Source of the DNA: CAWCBH01 sp963793785
GTDB lineage: Bacteria > Actinomycetota > Thermoleophilia > Solirubrobacterales > 70-9
DNA length: 64,000 bases
NCBI GenBank assembly: GCA_963793785.1
Contig: CAWCBH010000003.1
Span: 1,426,001-1,490,000, forward strand
Direction of reading: 5' to 3'
The position numbers and the translations under genes were made by a program. The notes under the pieces are model-generated. The model ran no database searches. It was not told the DNA's origin and worked only from the letters and a program-made list of their open reading frames with translations. Below, one piece after another: positions 8,822-16,742 of the stretch (positions are counted from its first letter, which is position 1; each line of letters starts with the position of its first letter).

Positions 8822-8984
8822 GGGGACAGGTCTCCTGGCTTCCGGGCTCGTCCGCCGCGCCTTCCCAGGGAGCTCTGTGTCGCCCCCAGTGGCTGGCATG
8901 TCGCCGTGCGGCTTCGTTGCCCGGTCACAGTGGCGGGACCGCGCCGGCTTCGCACCGGACTTCCCTTGACCACCGACCGTATGT
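8822..8984 (-). promoter_or_regulatory. Cobalamin riboswitch
   Basis: Read on the minus strand, the leader has the conserved cobalamin aptamer elements in order: GGGAAGTCCGGTG, the GAAGCCGG turn, the B12-box core CCCGCCACTGTGA (complement at 8926-8938) and the 3' element GAAGCCAGGAGACCTG (complement at 8829-8844). Such elements lower expression when adenosylcobalamin or a related corrinoid is bound. Downstream, forward-strand segments 8786-8794 and 8802-8816 can pair around the ribosome-binding site of the first gene, so control of translation initiation is plausible. That platform is inferred. The riboswitch marks the whole 2469-8782 gene run as cobalamin-responsive. Confidence 0.95.
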
Positions 8985-9040
8985 CGCCGGGGGAGTCTAG
9001 CCCTTGCCGCCGGGCGCAGCGTGTGGCTCGCCTCACTGTG

Positions 9041-9058
9041 CCCACACCCAGGTGTGGG
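9041..9058. repeat. Inverted repeat upstream of the B12 operon
   Basis: CCCACACC and GGTGTGGG form 8-bp arms around a 2-base centre. The repeat lies between the end of the HTH gene (9191) and the riboswitch, where the operon promoter must be. It has no following T tract, so an operator is as likely as a terminator. No binding protein can be named. Confidence 0.5.
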
Positions 9059-9190
9059 ACCCCTGGGATAGCTGCGCCGAGCCCTGGGGTGCCTTGCTGG
9101 GAGCCGTCGTTGTCGCCTACGTTGACCGCCGACTCGATCGGTCAGGAAGCGATGCGGACAAACCTCACAAGAAACTCGAGCGGCGGCGGA

Positions 9191-10109
9191 TCACGGAACC
9201 AGGGCAGCGTTGCGCGCCGAGCGGGCGATCAGGTCCGCGACCCCGGCGCACTCCGGCCCGAGGCCGTAGCCGACCGCGCCGGCCTGCACCTGGCCGGCGG
9301 CGATCGTCAGCTCGGCGACCAGCTTCGACCTGTCACCGGCGCTCTGCGGCGGTTGCCCGCCGGTTGCGCCGGTCAGGTCCGCGGCGCGGGAGAGGCCGGT
9401 CTGGAAGCGGTCCAGCGCCGGACTCTCCTCCAGTGGAGGCGGCAGCGCCTCGACGCGGCTGCGGAGGTCGCCGATCACGAGCCCATAGGCCTCCGCCCGC
9501 TCGGCGATCGTGGCTCCACGCAGGTTCTCGGTCTCGATCAGCCCGCGCCGGAACGGGCTCAGCCGGCAGGCGTCCGCGGCCGCCTCGACGTATTGGGCTT
9601 TCGGCAGCGGCTGCAGGGTCTCCGCATCGCCCCCCGACTCCGAGGAGAAGACGCCGGCCAGTGCCAACACGCCGGCGATCGCCGCGACGCCGGCCAGTGC
9701 CGCGGCTCCGAGGATCCATCGGCGCCGCCTGCGGGGGGCCGCCCTCGGTCCGTTGCGCAGTCGCCGGTCGCTCGGCTGCCGCCGGTGCCTGCAGCTCTTC
9801 TCCCTCGAGGATCTGGTTCTCGAGCACCAGCTCGACGAGGCGGATCCGTTTCTGGTTGTGGGGCAGCGGCTCGACGCCGAACTTGCGATAGAGCGTCCGC
9901 AGGTGCGCCTTCACCGCGTCGACGCTGAGGAAGACCTCGGCGGCGATGTCGTGATTGGTGGCCGGGGTCGCGTAGCGGTTCTCGCCGATGCAGGGCCGGC
10001 ACAGCGCCAGCAGGATCTGGCGCTGAGTGTCGGTCAGGGCCAGATCGGCGGCCGAGATCGCCGGCTCGCCGCCCGGCTCGGTGCCGGTGGGTGTGGAGTC
10101 GCTCGCCAT
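9191..10109 (-). CDS. Membrane-anchored LuxR-type HTH protein (one apparent frameshift)
   Basis: A protein of about 305 residues. The cytosolic N-terminus carries a helix-turn-helix unit (DIAAEVFLSVDAVKAHLRTL) in a setting like LuxR/FHA-associated winged helices. An Ala/Gln/Pro linker follows, then a basic stop-transfer patch and one membrane helix (GAAALAGVAAIAGVLALAG), and an extracytoplasmic C-terminal domain of about 150 residues with no recognised family. The frame breaks at a run of six C/G at 9736-9741; five would restore it, so this is probably an extra base. The ATG at 10109 begins MASDSTPTG. The target genes are unknown. Confidence 0.7.
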
Positions 10110-10162
10110 CACCCGTATCGTTTCACCAGATGCCGTCGACAGAGGCCGAGGAGGTGCCGAGG

Positions 10163-10567
10163 ATGAGCCGTCGCACTCGAACGACCGCAGCGGCGCTGGT
10201 GCTCGTGATCGCGACGGCGCTGATCGCGCTGCCGGCGCTGGCGCCGGCCCACGGCGGCTACAGCGCCGCCGCCGCCAAGCCGCAATTGAACAACGATCCT
10301 TTGCGTCTGGTTGGCCGTGGCGGCTACGCAACCGACCGGCGCCATCAGGCGGTCCGGGTCACCGTCTGCCTGCAGAAGCGCTATGGCGACCGCTACTTCG
10401 ACGTCCGCTGCAATACCGCCTCCGACGGCGACCGTGCCGTCCGGGCACGGGTCAGCGTCCCCGGCTGCGTCGACGGCAGCTGGCGCACGACCGCAGTCGG
10501 GCAGGCGCTCGGCCGCGGCGAGTGGAAGCACACCGAGGTCGACGTCAGCGCCGTCAAGCGCTGCTGA
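10163..10567 (+). CDS. Secreted protein of unknown function
   Basis: A 134-residue protein. Residues 1-30 form a Sec signal peptide ending near PALAPAHGG. The mature part has four Cys (TVCLQKRY, DVRCNT, VPGCVDGS and the final KRC), suggesting two disulfides in a small exported domain. I do not recognise the family. The ATG at 10163 is chosen because a GAGGTGCCGAGG ribosome site precedes it and the signal peptide starts there. It is convergent with the PQQ dehydrogenase gene, with an 18-bp gap. Confidence 0.7.
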   Translation: MSRRTRTTAAALVLVIATALIALPALAPAHGGYSAAAAKPQLNNDPLRLVGRGGYATDRRHQAVRVTVCLQKRYGDRYFDVRCNTASDGDRAVRARVSVPGCVDGSWRTTAVGQALGRGEWKHTEVDVSAVKRC

Positions 10568-10585
10568 TTCCTCGCTTGCCGCGAG

Positions 10586-11743
10586 CTAGCGCGGCTCGAT
10601 CCGGTAGACGGGGCCGTTCAGCGAGACGATGTAGACGCGCCGCCGCCGGTCCTCGCCGAAGGAGACCGGGGAGCCGACCCGCAGCCCGGTCGAGCGGGCG
10701 CCGCGGACGCGCCGCAGCCGCGGTGCGATGCTGCGCACGTCTCCCGCGCAGAGGTCGGCGTAGAGGTAGCGTCCGAACAGGCCCGCCAGACGCGGATCGC
10801 CGACCACGTAGCCGCCGGTGATCGAGCAGCCGCGCGAGTGGGTGTAGACGTGGATCGGCCGCTCACGGTTGCGGGCGCAGGACCCGTCGCACTCATAGCG
10901 GGCAAACCCCTCGTACTCGTCCCAGCCGAAGAAGGCGCCGCGGGCGCTGCTCAGCGTCTCGTAGTTGACCTCCTCGAAGGTCTCCTGGCCGACGTCGGCG
11001 ATCGCGATCCGGGGTCGGGCGGCGGTGACGCGGTCAAACGAGAACCGCCACGGGTTTCGCAACCCGTAGGAGAAGATCGCGTTGCGGCCGCGGCGGCCGA
11101 CGAACGGATTGCTGCGCGGGACGCTGTACAGAGCCCGGCCGTCGGGGTTGCGGGGGTTGATGCGGAGGATCTTGCCCAGCAGTGAGCGCTTGCTCTTCGC
11201 GTCGTCGCCGGGGTCGCCGGGGCCGCCGCCGTCGCCGGTGGCGAGGTAGAGGAGGCGGCCAAGGAACTGCAGCTGCCCGCCGTTGTGCGTCGTCTCGGGC
11301 TGATGGCGGATCCGCATCACGGTGCGGCGGGAGCCGCGTGCCGCGCGCAGCCGGCTGCGGCGCTTGAACTCGTCGATCCGCAGGTCTCCGCGGCGGTCGT
11401 TGTAGAAGACGTAGAAAAGCCGATTGCGCTCATAGCCGGGGTGAAAGGCGACAGAAAACAGCCCTTGCTCGTAGTTGAAGTTGACGATGCCGTGGATGTC
11501 GAGGAACGGACGGCGCAGCTTGCGACCGCCGCGCAGGACCCGGATCCGCCCCTTCTGCTCGACGACGAAGACCAGACGCGGAAAGCCGGGCGCCCCGGTG
11601 ACGTAGATCGGCGTATCGAAGCGCCCGACCCGTTTCAGCTTCACCCCGGCGCGGCCCTCGGCCGCCGGCTGGGCGCTGCCGGCGATCGCCAGCGCAACGA
11701 TCGCCGCCGCGCCCGCACCGAAGATGACAGCCCTGCGCCGCAT
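10586..11743 (-). CDS. PQQ-dependent sugar dehydrogenase-type beta-propeller
   Basis: A 385-residue secreted protein of the soluble glucose/sorbosone dehydrogenase (GSDH) family. Residues 1-28 form a signal peptide. Family motifs follow: EQGLFSVAFHPGY, the substrate-side THNGGQLQF, LYLATGDGGGPGDPGDD with calcium-binding character, and YGLRNPWRFSFD. These enzymes use PQQ and calcium to oxidise sugars outside the membrane; many family members have unknown substrates. It is divergent from the cupredoxin-like gene at 11821. No PQQ synthesis genes lie in the window. Confidence 0.9.
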   Translation of the reverse strand: MRRRAVIFGAGAAAIVALAIAGSAQPAAEGRAGVKLKRVGRFDTPIYVTGAPGFPRLVFVVEQKGRIRVLRGGRKLRRPFLDIHGIVNFNYEQGLFSVAFHPGYERNRLFYVFYNDRRGDLRIDEFKRRSRLRAARGSRRTVMRIRHQPETTHNGGQLQFLGRLLYLATGDGGGPGDPGDDAKSKRSLLGKILRINPRNPDGRALYSVPRSNPFVGRRGRNAIFSYGLRNPWRFSFDRVTAARPRIAIADVGQETFEEVNYETLSSARGAFFGWDEYEGFARYECDGSCARNRERPIHVYTHSRGCSITGGYVVGDPRLAGLFGRYLYADLCAGDVRSIAPRLRRVRGARSTGLRVGSPVSFGEDRRRRVYIVSLNGPVYRIEPR

Positions 11744-11820
11744 GCGCCGATCATCGCAATCGGCGCAGTCGCCCGCTTACCTAGAATCCCCCGCCTGATG
11801 ACCCCGCTGTCGCAAAACAC

Positions 11821-12270
11821 ATGAGCTCCAAGTCGCTGATCATCAGAGCGGTCGGCGCGCTCGCGATCGCCGCGGCGCTGTTCTTGATCCTCAGCGGTGG
11901 CGACGATGACGACGGCGGCTCCGAGCAGCAGGCTGCGGCACCGGCGCAGACGACCACGTCGGCGGGCTCGCAACAGCCCGAGCCCAAACCCCGGCCACAG
12001 AAACCGCAGATTCCCGTCATCGAGGTCGTCAACGGCGAGCCGGTCGGCGGCCTACGGGAGCTGGAGTTCCAGAACGGCGAGCGGATTCGCTTTCGCGTCG
12101 ACTCCGATGTCGCCGACGAGGTGCACGTGCACGGGTACGACATCCTCCGTGACGTGACCGCCGGCGGTAGCGTCAGCTTCGACTTCCAGGCCGACCTTGA
12201 AGGGATCTACGAAGTCGAGCTCGAGCAGCGCGGCACCCATCTGGCCGAGCTGACCATCACGCCCGGGTGA
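11821..12270 (+). CDS. Cupredoxin-like domain protein, membrane anchored
   Basis: A 149-residue protein with an N-terminal membrane anchor (residues 6-25), an acidic then Gln/Pro/Thr-rich linker (27-64), and a small beta domain (65-149) resembling the EfeO/cupredoxin-1 fold. EVHVHGYD and the terminal GTHLAELTI supply His residues, but there is no Cys, so a normal type 1 copper site cannot form. It may bind metal through His or act as a structural module. Its TGA overlaps the GTG start of the next gene (GTGA), so the two products are probably made together. Confidence 0.75.
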   Translation: MSSKSLIIRAVGALAIAAALFLILSGGDDDDGGSEQQAAAPAQTTTSAGSQQPEPKPRPQKPQIPVIEVVNGEPVGGLRELEFQNGERIRFRVDSDVADEVHVHGYDILRDVTAGGSVSFDFQADLEGIYEVELEQRGTHLAELTITPG

Positions 12271-13658
12271 TTCGGCCGCAGCTGGCCCACGTCCTCGTCG
12301 CGCGCGAGGACCTGCCGATACCCGAGTGGCTGTTCGCCTGGGGGGCATCGATCGTGCTGATCGCGTCCTTCTTCGCCCTCTCGGTCGCCTGGCGCAGCCC
12401 GCTGCTGCAGGCCGACAGCTGGCGGGGGCGGCTCGCGATGCCGCAGGGGGCGCTGCGGGTCGGCGCCGAGTGGCTGGCCGGGCTGGTCGGGGTAGGGCTG
12501 CTCGGGCTGACCATCTACGCCGGCCTCGACGGGACCGAGGCGCCGGATCGCAACTTCTCGCTGACCTTCGTCTTCGTCACCGTCTGGATCGGCTTCCCGG
12601 TACTGAGCGCGCTGTTCGGCGACCTCTTCCGTCCCTTCAACCCCTGGCGGGCGATCGGCCGCGCGAGCGGAGGCCTGTTCCGGCTCCTCACCCGCCAGGC
12701 GCCGCACCGTCTCCCCTACCCCCAGTGGCTCGGCCGCTGGCCGGCGGTCGCGGGACTGTTCGCCTTCGCCTGGCTGGAGCTGGTCTACGGCGCCAGCTCC
12801 GGCAACACCCCGGCGCTCGACCCCCATTCGACGGCAGTCGCGGCGCTCGTCTACTCGGGGATCACGTTGGCGACGATGGCGCTCTTCGGCACCGAGGCCT
12901 GGTCGCGGCGCGGCGAGACCTTCTCGGTCTACTTCAACATGTTCTCGCAGCTATCGCCGCTGGAGCTGCGAGACGGCCAGCTCGGGGTCCGGCGGCCGCT
13001 CTCGGGCGCCCCGCGCTGGAAGATCGTGCCCGGCTCGGTCGCACTGGTCGTGGCGGCGATCGCTGTGACCAGCTTCGACGGCGCCCAGGAGGGGGCGCTG
13101 CGGGAGACGATCAACGACACCTTCGAACGGCTGGTCGACGCCGGCGCCAGCCTGGTCACGGCGCTGCGCACTACCGAGACGCTCTACATGCTGCTGGCAT
13201 TCGTGGTGCTGGGGCTGGTCTATCTGATCGGCGTCCGCGGCATGCGCACGGTGCGCGGAGCGCCGTCGCTGCGCGAGCTGCGCAACGGCTTCGCACACAC
13301 CCTGATCCCGATCGCCTTCGCCTACCTGCTCGCGCACTACTTCAGCCTCCTCGTCTTCCAGGAGCAGGCGCAGTTCACCTACCTGCTCTCGGATCCGCTC
13401 GGGACCGGCACCACCGACCTCTTCGGCACCGCCGGCAGCGGGGTCGACTACGGGGTCCTGGGGGCGAACGCGATCTGGTACGTGCAGGTGGGGGCGCTGG
13501 TCGTCGGCCACGTCGCCGGCCTGGTCTTGGCCCACGACCGCGCGATCGCCTACTGGGGCGACTACCGCGACGCCTCCCGCTCGCAGTACTGGATGCTGGC
13601 GGTGATGGTCCTGTTCACCTGCTTCGGGCTGTTCCTGCTCTCCTCCGCCAACGCCTGA
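12267..13658 (+). CDS. Polytopic membrane protein (group often labelled fenitrothion hydrolase)
   Basis: A 463-residue protein with about ten predicted membrane helices spread over its length. Conserved-looking features include FNPWRAIGR, FAWLELVYGAS, HTLIPIAFAYLLAHYFSLLVFQ and, near the C-terminus, GHVAGLVLAHDRAI, with His residues inside helices. Actinobacterial proteins of this kind are often labelled fenitrothion hydrolase, but I see no hydrolase motif here and do not endorse that function. Translational coupling to the cupredoxin-like gene, and the nearby ZIP, DtxR and copper oxidase genes, suggest a metal or redox role, which is inference. Confidence 0.65.
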   Translation: MIRPQLAHVLVAREDLPIPEWLFAWGASIVLIASFFALSVAWRSPLLQADSWRGRLAMPQGALRVGAEWLAGLVGVGLLGLTIYAGLDGTEAPDRNFSLTFVFVTVWIGFPVLSALFGDLFRPFNPWRAIGRASGGLFRLLTRQAPHRLPYPQWLGRWPAVAGLFAFAWLELVYGASSGNTPALDPHSTAVAALVYSGITLATMALFGTEAWSRRGETFSVYFNMFSQLSPLELRDGQLGVRRPLSGAPRWKIVPGSVALVVAAIAVTSFDGAQEGALRETINDTFERLVDAGASLVTALRTTETLYMLLAFVVLGLVYLIGVRGMRTVRGAPSLRELRNGFAHTLIPIAFAYLLAHYFSLLVFQEQAQFTYLLSDPLGTGTTDLFGTAGSGVDYGVLGANAIWYVQVGALVVGHVAGLVLAHDRAIAYWGDYRDASRSQYWMLAVMVLFTCFGLFLLSSANA

Positions 13659-13675
13659 GCGCCGCGGCGACCGGG

Positions 13676-14368
13676 CTAGGTAACCCGGATCCGGCGCAGC
13701 AGCTCGCCGCCGAGCGAGTGTTGGCCGCCGGCGGCCTGCACCAGCAGCGGGCCGTCGAAGGGCTGGCGCTCCAGCGCGGTCAGCTCGGCGCCGGGACCGA
13801 TGCCGCGCTCGGCGAGGTAGCGGAGCATCTCCGGGTCGGCGTCGGAGACGCGGGCGAAGGTCGCCGTCTGCCCCGGTCGCAGCTCCGAGAGCGGCCGGCT
13901 CCCGTCCTCGCCCAGCGGCGCCAGCTCCGGGCCGGGGATCGGGTCGCCATGGGGGTCGTGGCTGGGCTCGCCGAGCTTGGCCGCGATCAGCCGCTCCAGA
14001 TCCTCGGAGATGTAGTGCTCGAGCACCTCCGCCTCCTCGTGGACGCGGTCCCAGGCCATCCCCAGGACTTCGGCCAGGTAGGACTCCAGCAGCCGGTGGT
14101 GGCGGATCACCTCCAGCGCCAGCCGCTCGCCGGCCGCAGTCAGCGTCACCCCCTTGTAGGGCTGATGGCGGACCAGGCCGCGTTCGTCGAGTCGCTTCAG
14201 CATCGCCGTCGCGGTCGCCGGCGTGACTCCGAGCCGCTGCGCCAGCTCGCTGGTTCCGACCGGGCTCGAGGCGCGCTGGGCGAGCGTGTAGATCGCCTTC
14301 GTGTAGTCCTCGATCGCCTCCGAGTTGTGGCCCGGCTCCGGCCGAGCGTGGGTCGAGCGGGCGGCCAT
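13676..14368 (-). CDS. DtxR/MntR-family metal-dependent repressor
   Basis: A 230-residue three-domain regulator. Residues 15-75 form the winged helix (SEAIEDYTKAIYTLAQ, then GVTPATATAMLKRLDERGLV). Residues 76-145 form the dimer/metal domain with HHRLLESYLAEVLGMAWDRVHEEAEVLEHYIS, giving the usual Glu and His ligands. Residues 155-230 are the SH3-like FeoA domain. Such proteins repress metal-uptake genes when loaded with Fe(II) or Mn(II). Its ATG overlaps the ZIP stop (TGATG), so it probably regulates its own operon. Confidence 0.92.
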   Translation of the reverse strand: MAARSTHARPEPGHNSEAIEDYTKAIYTLAQRASSPVGTSELAQRLGVTPATATAMLKRLDERGLVRHQPYKGVTLTAAGERLALEVIRHHRLLESYLAEVLGMAWDRVHEEAEVLEHYISEDLERLIAAKLGEPSHDPHGDPIPGPELAPLGEDGSRPLSELRPGQTATFARVSDADPEMLRYLAERGIGPGAELTALERQPFDGPLLVQAAGGQHSLGGELLRRIRVT

Positions 14369-15574
14369 CAGACGCTCACCAGCAGGCCGGTGACGTACAT
14401 CAGCGCCAGCCCGGCCAGCAGCCCGGCGACGCTGAGCGGATGCAGCGCCCGGCCCTCGTCGTCGCGGATCGAGGGCAGGAGCTGCTGGATCACCTGGGCG
14501 ATCGCACCGGCGCCGGCGCCGAGCAGGAACGCCGCCAGGCTGGAGTTGAAGGCGGCGGCGCCGATCACCGCCCCGAGCACTGCCGGCGCCCCGGCGATCA
14601 GGCCGAGACCGGCGAGTCGGGCCAGGCCCGGCGGTTCCTCGGCGAGCGGCGAGACGATCGCCAGCCCCTCGGTCGTGTTGTGGATCGCGAAGCCGACGAC
14701 GAGGAAGGTCCCCAGCGCCAGCGACCCGATCGCGTAGGCGGACCCGATCGCCAACCCCTCGCCGAGGTTGTGGAGGCCGATCCCGATCGCGATCAGCAGC
14801 GCCAGGTAGAAGCCGCCCGCCCCGGCCGAGGCGGCGCGGTCGCGACGCGCCGACATGTGGGAGTCGATCGCGGACAGCAGCAGGTAGGCGGCCAGCGCTC
14901 CGATGAAGACCAGCCCGGCGCCCCCGAACGCCTGCGCCCCGGACTGCGCCACCTCCACCCCCTCGCCGACGGCGTCGATCGCGAGGAAGGCCAGCAACCC
15001 GACGGTCAGCGCCAGCAGCAGCTGCAGCCAGCGCCGGTCGATCCGCCGGGCGAACGGCAGCCAGAGCATTCCCAGGGCGACCGGGATCACGCCGACGTAG
15101 ATGCCCAGCAGCGCCATCAGGCCGAAGAAGCCCGAATCGGTGGCCGGGGTCTCGGCGGCGACGTCGATCGCGTGCTCGACCGTCCCCCCGGTCGCGGTGA
15201 GCAGGAAGATCTCGTAGGCCTGCCCCTCGACCCAGGCATAGGGGATCGTCAGCGTGGTCGCGGCGAGCCGGCCGACCTCCTCGGTACTGGCGCCGAAGTC
15301 GACGTAGGCGTCGTTGACGGAGACCTGGGCGATCTCGACCGGGTCGGGGCCATCGTTGCGGACGACCAGCTCGATTTCGACCCGGCTGCAGGGTCGTGCG
15401 CTCGACGGTCAGCTCCTCGACCGGAACGCCGTTGCGGTCACCGAGCCCCGGGGCGCCGAGCAGCGCGAAGGCGGCGATCGCGGCGGCGATCAGCGCCAGC
15501 GGGATCAGCCCCAGCGCCCAGGCGGGCAGCCGCGAGGCGACGGGCAGGCGCTCGGTCGCTCCGCGAGCTTCCAT
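14368..15574 (-). CDS. ZIP-family metal transporter with N-terminal extracytoplasmic domain (one apparent frameshift)
   Basis: About 401 residues after correcting one extra base near 15384. After an N-terminal membrane helix (AWALGLIPLALIAAAIAAFAL) comes an extracytoplasmic region of about 110 residues (VRNDGPDPVEIAQVSVND, later EGQAYEIFLLTATGGTVEH) that looks like a beta-sandwich. The ZIP core then has the metal-binding helices LHNLGEGLAIGSAYAIG and HNTTEGLAIVSPL. ZIP proteins import Zn, Fe or Mn into the cytosol. The extra N-terminal domain is unusual for GufA-type ZIPs. The gene lies between the multicopper oxidase and the DtxR regulator in one operon. Confidence 0.85.
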
Positions 15575-15585
15575 CACACCATCAC

Positions 15586-16644
15586 CTAGCTGACCTCGAA
15601 GAACCCGAGCCAGCCGAGCTCGGCGAACTCGGTCTTGTGGGCGTGGAACATGTAGCGGCCCGGGTGCGGGAACCGCAGCTCGAGGATCCCGCGCTGCCCC
15701 TGCGCCTGCATGATCGTGTCCGTGTACTCGATCGGGGTCAGCGAGGTCCCGGTCGGGAAGTAGTTGAAGAAGTTGGCGTGGATATGGAAGGAGTTGATCG
15801 GGTCGTACTCGGTGATGTTGAGCAGGTAGATCCGCACCAGCTCGCCCCGCTTGACCTTGATCGGATGGCGGCCGTAGTGGAAGCCGATCGAGTTGACCGC
15901 GTAGACCTCGTTGCCGAAGTCGAAGTTGGTGTCGAAGGCGTTCATCACCATCGCCAGCTCGTCGGCCTCCTCGCGCCCCTTTGCGGGATCGACGATGAAG
16001 AGGCCATAGAGGCCCTTGGCGATGTGCTCGGCCAGCGGCGAGACGTGGCAGTGGTAGTGGTGGATCCCGAACGGCTCGGCGGCGAACTCGTAGCTGAAGC
16101 TCTTGCCGGGCTCGATCAGGCCGCCGCCCCGCCCCTCGCCGATCCCCGGCATCCCATCCATGTAGTCGGGATGGATGCCGTGGAAGTGGATCGTGTGCGG
16201 GTGCTGTGAGCCGTTGACGAAGCGGATCCGCAGCCGCTCCCCCTCGCGGCAGCGCAGGGTCGGACCCGGGACGCGGCCGTTGTAGGTCCAGGCGGCAAAG
16301 TTGACCCCGGGAGCCACCTCGATCTCCTTGTCGACCGCGACCAGCTCCCACTCGCGCAGCACCCGGCCGCTGGCCAGCCGCCGCGTCTTGCCCCAGTCGA
16401 AGTCGCGCACCAGGTCGGAGGGGTCGAACCCGTTGCGGCGGTGATCGACCTCCGGGCCGGCTGCGAAGCCGCTGTGGGTGGCGGCGCCGGTGTCGTGGCC
16501 GCTGGCGGGGTGCTCGGCGGTCGCCGCCTCGGCCCCCTCCAGCGCATCGTGGACGCCTTGATGCGGGATCAATCCGTGCAGGACCGGCAACGACGCCCCC
16601 GCTGCGGCGGCGCTGCCGAGCAGCTTGCGGCGGCTGACCTTCAT
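15586..16644 (-). CDS. Two-domain multicopper oxidase, Tat-exported
   Basis: A 352-residue protein with a twin-arginine signal (SRRKLLGSAAAAG). Four HxH motifs are present: HFH 153-155, HCH 198-200, HIH 287-289 and HAH 334-336, enough for a trinuclear copper cluster between domains. The type 1 Cys199 with His207 is in domain 1, while domain 2 ends FHAHKTEF with no Cys. This is the type-B two-domain layout, related to three-domain laccases and nitrite reductases. Residues 40-70 are His-rich, perhaps metal-binding. In an operon with ZIP and DtxR, oxidation of Fe(II), Mn(II) or Cu(I) before uptake is likely, which is inference. Confidence 0.88.
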   Translation of the reverse strand: MKVSRRKLLGSAAAAGASLPVLHGLIPHQGVHDALEGAEAATAEHPASGHDTGAATHSGFAAGPEVDHRRNGFDPSDLVRDFDWGKTRRLASGRVLREWELVAVDKEIEVAPGVNFAAWTYNGRVPGPTLRCREGERLRIRFVNGSQHPHTIHFHGIHPDYMDGMPGIGEGRGGGLIEPGKSFSYEFAAEPFGIHHYHCHVSPLAEHIAKGLYGLFIVDPAKGREEADELAMVMNAFDTNFDFGNEVYAVNSIGFHYGRHPIKVKRGELVRIYLLNITEYDPINSFHIHANFFNYFPTGTSLTPIEYTDTIMQAQGQRGILELRFPHPGRYMFHAHKTEFAELGWLGFFEVS

Positions 16645-16742
16645 CGGGAAGGCCGCGGTCCCGGAATCGTTAGACGCCTCATATCCGAGATTGTGACAGA
16701 TCTAAATGTCGTTCCCCCGCCGAGTAGGGGCCGAGAACGCCG

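Noticed and set aside
11821..12270. Cupredoxin-like protein as a true blue-copper protein
   Set aside because: There is no Cys in the protein, so a type 1 site cannot form.
13676..16351. A single 891-codon minus-strand frame across the copper oxidase, ZIP and DtxR genes
   Set aside because: It is mostly an antisense-like Arg/Gly-rich shadow of the oxidase frame that falls into the true ZIP N-terminus and DtxR frames. The three real genes have their own starts and motifs.
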